DNA of 64,000 nucleotides, from positions 558,001-622,000 of the forward strand of contig NZ_JADFCM010000008.1 in NCBI RefSeq assembly GCF_015234585.1, read 5' to 3'. Both the position numbers and the translations under genes were made by a program. Source of the stretch: Pseudalkalibacillus hwajinpoensis (GTDB lineage Bacteria; Bacillota; Bacilli; Bacillales; Guptibacillaceae). This document shows, one piece after another, positions 59,136 to 64,000 of the stretch. The notes below the pieces were generated by a model. The model worked only from the letters and a program-made list of their open reading frames with translations, did not search any database and was not told the DNA's origin. Position 1 is the first letter of the stretch, and each line of letters begins with the position of its first letter.

Positions 59136-61529
59136 TTGAAGGGGAAAAATGTACTGTCAATGGCGATGATTGCTGCGCTAACGCTAAGTGCTTTCACAGC
59201 ACCTGGAGCAAGTAGTCAAGCTAGTGTAGACACGCCGCAAGTGAAGCAAGAAGTGAAGGAAGAAGTTGTACATAAGCAAGGTCCATTTGATCTAGCTATT
59301 GCAAATGAAGAAAAGCTAATTGAGATGCTGAAAGAGAGTGGGAAAATCTCTAAAAATGCATCTGCCAAAGAAGCAGAACAAGCATTGGATGTGTTTTTGC
59401 AAGAAAAGTCTGAGTCGCTTATGGAAAAAGACACGACCGGGGAATTAGAAGATGAAAAGCTTGAAGTTGAAGCTGACATTAAAGAAAAGTTAAAGAATGA
59501 TAACAAAGGTAAGGGAAATGACAACGGGAAAAAAGGCGGCAAGAAACTTGATAAAGTCGTTGAAGAAGACTACCACGGTGATGTTCGTTCTGATAACGTC
59601 CTAGTGCTTTTAGTCGAATTCCCTGATTTTCCACATAACAGTATTAAGCCAGATGAATCTGATATGTATTATGAAGATTACGTGAAGGAACACTATCAAG
59701 ATATGATTTTCGGTGAAGATGGGTATGAAGGTCCGAATGGTGAAGATCTTATCTCTATGAAACAATATTATGAAGAACAATCAAATGGCGCTTACACGGT
59801 AGATGGCGCTGTTGCTGGTTGGTATATGGCATCCAAAAATGCAGCTGAATACGGTGGGAACTATCCGACAGAAGATGATAGCGACAAGAATGCGCGTGGT
59901 CTTGTGAAAGAAGCTTTGAATGCAGCGGCTGCTGATCCTTCTGTCAATCTAGCAGAATATGATCAAGAAGATCGCTATGATCTTGACGGTGACGGTAATT
60001 TCCGTGAGCCAGATGGTCTTGTTGATCACTTGATGGTTGTTCACTCAGCAGTTGGAGAAGAAGCTGGTGGTGGACAATTAGGATCTGATGCGATTTGGTC
60101 TCACCGCTGGAACCTTGGTAGTATTTTCCCAATCGAAGGATCACCAGAACCAGAGGAGGATTACTTTGGTGCAGGTTCCATGTATGCATATGACTATACT
60201 ATTGAACCAGCTGACGGAGCAGCAGGAGTGTTCGCTCATGAATATGGTCACGATTTAGGTTTGCCAGATGAGTACGATACACAATATTCTGGGGCTGGTG
60301 AAGCGGTATCTTACTGGTCAATCATGGCGAGCGGAAGCTGGGCTGGTGCACTTCCTGGAACAGAACCTACTGGTTTCAGCGCATGGTCTAAAGAATTTCT
60401 TCAGGCTGCTCAAGGTGGAAATTGGTTGAAGTATGATGAAGTTGATTTAGATGAGATTGACAAAAAAGGTTTGGAAGTTTATTTGGATCAAGCGAACACG
60501 AAAGGGATAAACCTTGACGCGCTTCGTATCAACCTTCCAGACAAAGAAACAGAAATTAATACGCCATTTAGCGGCGAATTCGAGTATTTCAGTGGAAGTG
60601 ACAATGATTTAGATAATTCCGCTGTGATGAATGTAGATCTTTCAAATGCGTCATCAGCCGAATTGACGTTTAAGACATGGTATGACATTGAAGAGGACTG
60701 GGATTACGGTTCGATTCAAGTAAGTGAAGATGGTGAGAACTGGACAGCGATCCAGGGAAATATCACGACAGAAACTAATCCGTATGATAATAATCCTGGA
60801 CACGGCATTACTGGTCTATCCAATGGTTGGATTGATGCTACATTTGATTTGAGCGCTTATGCAGGAAAAGATGTACAAGTGAAAATGAACTACTGGACAG
60901 ATGGAGCTGCGATTAATCCTGGCTTCTATGTTGATGATATTCGCGTAACAGCGGATGGGAACGAGCTTCTCTTTGACGATGCAGAAGGCGAGCCTAAAGT
61001 GGAGTTAGATGGTTTCACAAAGAATAAAGGAGTGAAGGTTTCAGAGCACTACTACCTTCTTGAATGGAGAAATCATCAAGGTGTCGATGAAGGACTTGAT
61101 CACATTCGTCGTGGCGCTAGCTTGATGTCTTATGATCCTGGTTTAGTTGTTTGGTACGTGGATAACAAGTATTCTGATAACTGGACAGGCGTTCACCCTG
61201 GCGAAGGATTCCTTGGGGTTGTTGATGCGGATCAGCACGAATTGTTCTGGAGTGACGGAACGGTTGCCCAAACACGTTACCAAATTCATGATGCGGCATT
61301 CAGCCTTCGTAAAGATGAGAAGATGTTCATTGACTACAGCGAGCTTCTTGGTCGCACAATGACAGATAAGAAAAATCAATTTGTGAAAGAATTTAACGAT
61401 AAGGAAAGTTATTTGAATGAAGCTATCCCTGATGCAGGACGTAACGTTCCTCAATATGGCTTGGAATTCAAAGTAACAGGTGAAGCAACGGATCGTTCGG
61501 TTGGACGTGTGTTGATTACAAAAAAATAA
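59136..61529 (+). CDS. inhA: Immune inhibitor A-type M6 metalloprotease
   Basis: 797 residues from the TTG at 59136 with GGGGGAATGAG upstream. Secretion signal (LSMAMIAALTLSAFTAPGAS), prodomain (about 50-130, including EKLIEMLKESGKI), then a basic linker KNDNKGKGNDNGKKGGKK. The zinc site is HEYGHDLGLPDEYD, with His368, Glu369 and His372 as in M6 peptidases. A jelly-roll-like domain at about 480-620 and a C-terminal domain follow, as in B. cereus InhA. It degrades extracellular proteins such as antimicrobial peptides. It has a long upstream region (250 bases) and its own terminator. Confidence 0.94.
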   Translation: MKGKNVLSMAMIAALTLSAFTAPGASSQASVDTPQVKQEVKEEVVHKQGPFDLAIANEEKLIEMLKESGKISKNASAKEAEQALDVFLQEKSESLMEKDTTGELEDEKLEVEADIKEKLKNDNKGKGNDNGKKGGKKLDKVVEEDYHGDVRSDNVLVLLVEFPDFPHNSIKPDESDMYYEDYVKEHYQDMIFGEDGYEGPNGEDLISMKQYYEEQSNGAYTVDGAVAGWYMASKNAAEYGGNYPTEDDSDKNARGLVKEALNAAAADPSVNLAEYDQEDRYDLDGDGNFREPDGLVDHLMVVHSAVGEEAGGGQLGSDAIWSHRWNLGSIFPIEGSPEPEEDYFGAGSMYAYDYTIEPADGAAGVFAHEYGHDLGLPDEYDTQYSGAGEAVSYWSIMASGSWAGALPGTEPTGFSAWSKEFLQAAQGGNWLKYDEVDLDEIDKKGLEVYLDQANTKGINLDALRINLPDKETEINTPFSGEFEYFSGSDNDLDNSAVMNVDLSNASSAELTFKTWYDIEEDWDYGSIQVSEDGENWTAIQGNITTETNPYDNNPGHGITGLSNGWIDATFDLSAYAGKDVQVKMNYWTDGAAINPGFYVDDIRVTADGNELLFDDAEGEPKVELDGFTKNKGVKVSEHYYLLEWRNHQGVDEGLDHIRRGASLMSYDPGLVVWYVDNKYSDNWTGVHPGEGFLGVVDADQHELFWSDGTVAQTRYQIHDAAFSLRKDEKMFIDYSELLGRTMTDKKNQFVKEFNDKESYLNEAIPDAGRNVPQYGLEFKVTGEATDRSVGRVLITKK

Positions 61530-61537
61530 GAAATGAG

Positions 61538-61567
61538 GGAACGCTTAGAGATAAGCGTTCCTTTTTT
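61538..61567 (+). terminator. Intrinsic terminator after inhA
   Basis: GGAACGCTTA, loop GAGA, TAAGCGTTCC and six T. Confidence 0.92.
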
Positions 61568-61576
61568 CGTTTAAAG

Positions 61577-61596
61577 GGGGAGGTAGGCCTGACCCC
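61577..61596. repeat. Degenerate copy of the inverted repeat
   Basis: GGGGAGGTAGGCCTGACCCC keeps the right half (CCTGACCCC) and part of the left (GGGG..AGG). It lies after the inhA terminator and 73 bases before the merR start. Confidence 0.6.
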
Positions 61597-61668
61597 GTTC
61601 TAAATAATTGATATAGTATGCTTGACTAGGTGGTGTACCCCGCAGTTTATGATGAAGGGGGAGGAGAC

Positions 61669-62013
61669 ATGTATAAAATAAGCCAATTTGCTCAGTTAAC
61701 AGGGTTAAGTAAAGAAACGCTTCGCTATTACGCAGAAGTTAAGCTATTAGAGCCAGCCTATATCGATCCGAACAGCCGTTATAAATACTACGATGATGGC
61801 AGTTATTTTCTAGCGCTATTATTAGCAAAGCTAAGGCGGTTTGGATTTACCATTCAGGAAATGAAGTCTGTGATGGAAGATGAGTCATTCGCTCATTTAG
61901 AAGATCTTTTGAGTCAAAAGAAATTGCGTATAGAAGAACAAATAAACGATTTGCAACTTCAACTTCAAGACATTGATGAGTTTCTTAAATCAGGGAGGGA
62001 AAAGAATGATTAG
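61669..62013 (+). CDS. MerR family transcriptional regulator
   Basis: 114 residues from the ATG at 61669, with GGAGGAG upstream; upstream in-frame codons are rejected. The N-terminal winged helix reads ISQFAQLTGLSKETLRYYAEVKLLEPAYID, followed by a coiled coil. No metal-binding Cys is present, so it probably senses an organic ligand or acts with the SRPBCC gene. Its stop overlaps the SRPBCC start by eight bases. Confidence 0.88.
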   Translation: MYKISQFAQLTGLSKETLRYYAEVKLLEPAYIDPNSRYKYYDDGSYFLALLLAKLRRFGFTIQEMKSVMEDESFAHLEDLLSQKKLRIEEQINDLQLQLQDIDEFLKSGREKND

Positions 62014-62473
62014 CTGGAAAGAGGAGAAGGTGATTCGTGTGCCGATCGAAACGGTTTGGGATTTGTTTAGAGACGAAAATATTCAAACGATCATGCCAAA
62101 AGTTGAGGAGCATGTATTAATGGAATTGGAAGAGGATCAAGTCGGAGCGAAGCATCGTCAAACGTATCGGGAAGGAAAAAGACTTGAAACTTACATGGTT
62201 GAGACGATCGCCTACGAGGATCGAGAAGAATATAAAGAGAAACGGATTAGTTTTGTGTTAGGAAAGGCGTTTGAAATATCGCTTGGTTTTATACTAGAAA
62301 AAGTGAGTGAAAGCGAAACAAAATTCATTTACGAAGGTCAAAATAAAGGCGTGAATTTTGTGGGGCGCGCCATGCTTAAGCTAAGCCGTCAAAAGGATCA
62401 AATGAATGTTGTTCAGGAATTTATGGACCGAGTGGAAAGTGAAGCGATTAAACGAAATGAGGTCCAGATTTAA
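62006..62473 (+). CDS. SRPBCC/START-like small-ligand-binding protein
   Basis: 155 residues from the ATG at 62006, with GGGAGGG upstream. It starts MISWKEEKVIRVPIETVWDLFRD, as in SRPBCC proteins (polyketide cyclase/START), and ends with a long C-terminal helix. The fold holds hydrophobic ligands. Overlapping with MerR, it may bind the ligand or share its regulation. Confidence 0.78.
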   Translation: MISWKEEKVIRVPIETVWDLFRDENIQTIMPKVEEHVLMELEEDQVGAKHRQTYREGKRLETYMVETIAYEDREEYKEKRISFVLGKAFEISLGFILEKVSESETKFIYEGQNKGVNFVGRAMLKLSRQKDQMNVVQEFMDRVESEAIKRNEVQI

Positions 62474-62590
62474 TCCGGGTAGTAATTATTGAGACCTTTT
62501 ATTCAATTTGATACTAAGTGGAAGAGGAGAATGGAGTAAAATCGGCATAATTTTAATCTTTGTACTATCGTAAAGAAGTCAGTTAGTATG

Positions 62591-62623
62591 AAAGCCGCCA
62601 AGGCAAACTGGGCGGCTTTTTTC
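62591..62623 (+). terminator. Intrinsic terminator, convergent with the TetR gene
   Basis: AAAGCCGCC, loop, GGCGGCTTT, then TTT. It lies between the SRPBCC gene and the minus-strand TetR gene, and reads well in both directions. Confidence 0.85.
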
Positions 62624-62640
62624 AATGGTATTGGTGCTCA

Positions 62641-63546
62641 TTATGTGTTTGAACGTTCGCAAGCTTCAGCCACTCTCACAAAATACCCTTTTACTAATTC
62701 ATCGAGCGTAGCAACGGATTTTTGGTCAAGCGTTTGATCGTCCCTCAATGAACAAAGAACGCTTTCAATGAGAAATTCTCGTGACTTCTTAGAATGAAGA
62801 AACTCATCCTGGATAAAATCTAGAAGTTCTATTGATTTTGTGTGTTTCTCGTTCAAGCCCCTCTTCAGGCTTGCGATTGTTTGCTGAAGTTTTTCTTTAA
62901 AATCTTCATCGGAATTCGTCGCATTTGGTAGCCAGGTACTCATTTGTTCAGGTTTGTTCAGCTGTTCTCCTGCAGCAGCGGCATCGTTAACGATACTAAC
63001 GATACGTTGGACGCTATAGTGTACTACTGGGGAAATGTCTACGCTCGGACCGTTTGCAATGGAATAGTACTTAACATTGTGGTGAAGTATGCCCAGAAAC
63101 ATGATCGCCCCATCAAGTAGATATGGTCGCTTATCTTCTCCGAATAGCTCAAGAAAACGAGTGAATACCCACTGAATCATTCTCTTTTGTCCTTCTTTTA
63201 GGAAATCCTTCAAATCCTCATCATTCGAGACAAACACTTCTTCAAAAAGTGTAATCAGCTTGTTTTTCTTATTCGTATTCATTTGCAGTTCAATTTGTTT
63301 AATAAAGATAGTAAGATCAGCACGATCCTGGCCGATCATCAATTCATCTCGGCTTGTTTCCATTGAGCCATAAAGGGCCTTGAAAAGAGCGATTAATAAC
63401 TCATTTTTCGATGAGAAGTAATTGTAGAACGTGCCTTTTGAAATGCCACTATATTCTAGGATGTCTTGAATGGATGTTGCCTGAAAGCCTCTTTCAATAA
63501 AAAGCTGATGCGCCATCTTAATAACGTGCTGTTTGCGATCGTTCAT
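62641..63546 (-). CDS. TetR/AcrR family regulator
   Basis: 301 residues; the ATG at 63546 has an AAAAGGTGA site. The N-terminal domain reads HQLFIERGFQATSIQDILEYSGISKGTFYNYFSSKNEL. A long ligand domain and a C-terminal helical extension (about 230-301) make it larger than usual. It is divergent from the MFS gene and probably represses it, as in QacA/LmrB-type modules. The dyad GGTAT-N10-ATACC near its promoter may be its own operator. Confidence 0.85.
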   Translation of the reverse strand: MNDRKQHVIKMAHQLFIERGFQATSIQDILEYSGISKGTFYNYFSSKNELLIALFKALYGSMETSRDELMIGQDRADLTIFIKQIELQMNTNKKNKLITLFEEVFVSNDEDLKDFLKEGQKRMIQWVFTRFLELFGEDKRPYLLDGAIMFLGILHHNVKYYSIANGPSVDISPVVHYSVQRIVSIVNDAAAAGEQLNKPEQMSTWLPNATNSDEDFKEKLQQTIASLKRGLNEKHTKSIELLDFIQDEFLHSKKSREFLIESVLCSLRDDQTLDQKSVATLDELVKGYFVRVAEACERSNT

Positions 63547-63598
63547 TCTATCACCTTTTACTTCGTTTTATTTAAATGAAACTTATTATTGTACTGCC

Positions 63599-63618
63599 GG
63601 TATAAAACTGATCATACC
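63599..63618. promoter_or_regulatory. GGTAT-N10-ATACC dyad near the TetR promoter
   Basis: GGTATAAAACTGATCATACC, 50 bases upstream of the TetR start, shares GGTATA with the three direct repeats next to the MFS gene. Confidence 0.55.
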
Positions 63619-63668
63619 TTATTTCTTGATTAGAAACAAATCCTTTCAAATTGGGAAGAAATAATGAT

Positions 63669-63697
63669 TGCAAAAGTTGAACTCATGGTATATGATA
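63669..63697 (+). promoter_or_regulatory. Candidate promoter of the MFS gene
   Basis: TTGCAA, 17-base spacer, TATGAT. The spacer and -10 overlap the first of three direct repeats. Confidence 0.6.
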
Positions 63698-63744
63698 TTA
63701 GAGATTTGAACCGATGGTATAAATAATTGAACTAAAGGTATATG
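63677..63744 (+). promoter_or_regulatory. Three 18-base direct repeats before the MFS gene
   Basis: TTGAACTCATGGTATATG (63677-63694), TTGAACCGATGGTATAAA (63706-63723) and TTGAACTAAAGGTATATG (63727-63744): consensus TTGAACY-N-AWGGTATAWR. Spacing of starts is 29 and 21 bases. They are likely binding sites for the TetR regulator or another factor. Confidence 0.72.
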
Positions 63745-63756
63745 GGGGAATGATGA

Positions 63757-64000
63757 TGAGTCAATCAGTGAAAGAGACGCCAAAACCAAAGTACGGCATT
63801 CTTGCGATTCTGATTGTTGGTGCTTTTATTGCGTTTTTAAATAATACATTGCTTAATATTGCGTTGCCATCGATTATGGCAGATTTACAAATTGAAACGG
63901 CTACGGTTCAGTGGCTTACAACAGGATTTATGCTTGTGAACGGTATTATGATTCCGGCAACGGCATTTCTTATTGAAAAATATTCCGTGCGTCGTTTATT
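63757..64000 (+). CDS. DHA2-type MFS transporter (5' part; continues past window)
   Basis: 81 codons in frame to the window end; GGGGGA lies seven bases before the ATG at 63757 (ATGs at 63751 and 63754 are in frame). It begins with a hydrophobic helix containing FIAFLNNTLLNIALPSIMADL, which is the DHA2/14-TMS pattern (LDxTIVNVALP, with Asn in place of Asp as in LmrB), then WLTTGFMLVNGIMIPATAFL. It is probably a drug exporter under control of the divergent TetR gene. Confidence 0.88.

Noticed and set aside
1..64000. tRNA, rRNA, CRISPR, prophage or IS element
   Set aside because: None seen: no direct-repeat arrays with regular spacers, no transposase or integrase frames, no structural RNA sequence recognised.

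Overview
The window looks like chromosomal DNA of a low-to-middle G+C, spore-forming Bacillaceae. Evidence: strong AAAGGAGG-type ribosome-binding sites, frequent TTG/GTG starts, CcpA-type cre sites, a ComK homologue, MprF, an immune-inhibitor-A M6 protease, a PAS-rich histidine kinase of the sporulation-kinase type, CBO0543 membrane proteins and a type VIIb (LXG) toxin module. The species is not identifiable from the sequence alone; a marine or alkaliphilic Bacillus relative is a guess. No rRNA, tRNA, CRISPR array, prophage or IS transposase was seen.

Layout. 1-2789: 5' part of an RND efflux pump on the minus strand. 3288-5010: small hypothetical genes. 5325-12381: a catabolic operon (TRAP transporter dctPQM, PfkB-type KDG kinase, KDPG-type aldolase, D-galactonate dehydratase, AEC permease) behind a promoter and a cre site; together these should import D-galactonate (or a close relative) and cleave it to pyruvate plus triose phosphate. 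An HPr-like protein without the catalytic His and a KduD dehydrogenase follow. 15002-16307: a fatty-acid hydroxylase with a FadR-type GntR regulator behind two TGGT-N3-ACCA operators. 16607-20721: a minus-strand type VII module (YwqH/YwqI-like partners, an LXG protein with a glycine-rich C-terminus, a polytopic membrane protein and two soluble proteins). At 22446-23537 lies a second-locus protein in which the membrane protein and the last soluble protein are fused, next to a short comK homologue.

25499-28371: Cd/Zn P-type ATPase plus CmtR-like sensor with two dyad operators. 28620-38378: kinase-like protein, lipoproteins, GNATs (one broken by a stop), an unequal SMR pair with a divergent LysR gene, a multi-PAS kinase and a PadR/HAAS pair. 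38499-40020: a GntP permease with a cre site and two copies of a dyad flanking its promoter. 40132-49425: CBO0543 proteins, CzcD, pentapeptide protein, many small genes and lipoproteins, and a PadR/DUF2812 pair. 49527-55321: MprF and a second RND pump, divergent from a TetR gene. 57197-61529: hydrolase, a lipoprotein resembling the prodomain of InhA, and InhA itself. 61669-64000: MerR/SRPBCC pair, TetR gene and the start of a DHA2 MFS pump behind three 18-bp direct repeats.

The most pervasive unexplained structure is a dispersed family of about 13 near-perfect inverted repeats (core GGGGTCAGGY..RCCTGACCCC), mostly just after stop codons, whose outer arms differ between copies yet stay self-complementary. 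The most interesting protein-level observations are the type VII module with its fused second-locus counterpart and the stand-alone InhA-prodomain-like lipoprotein.
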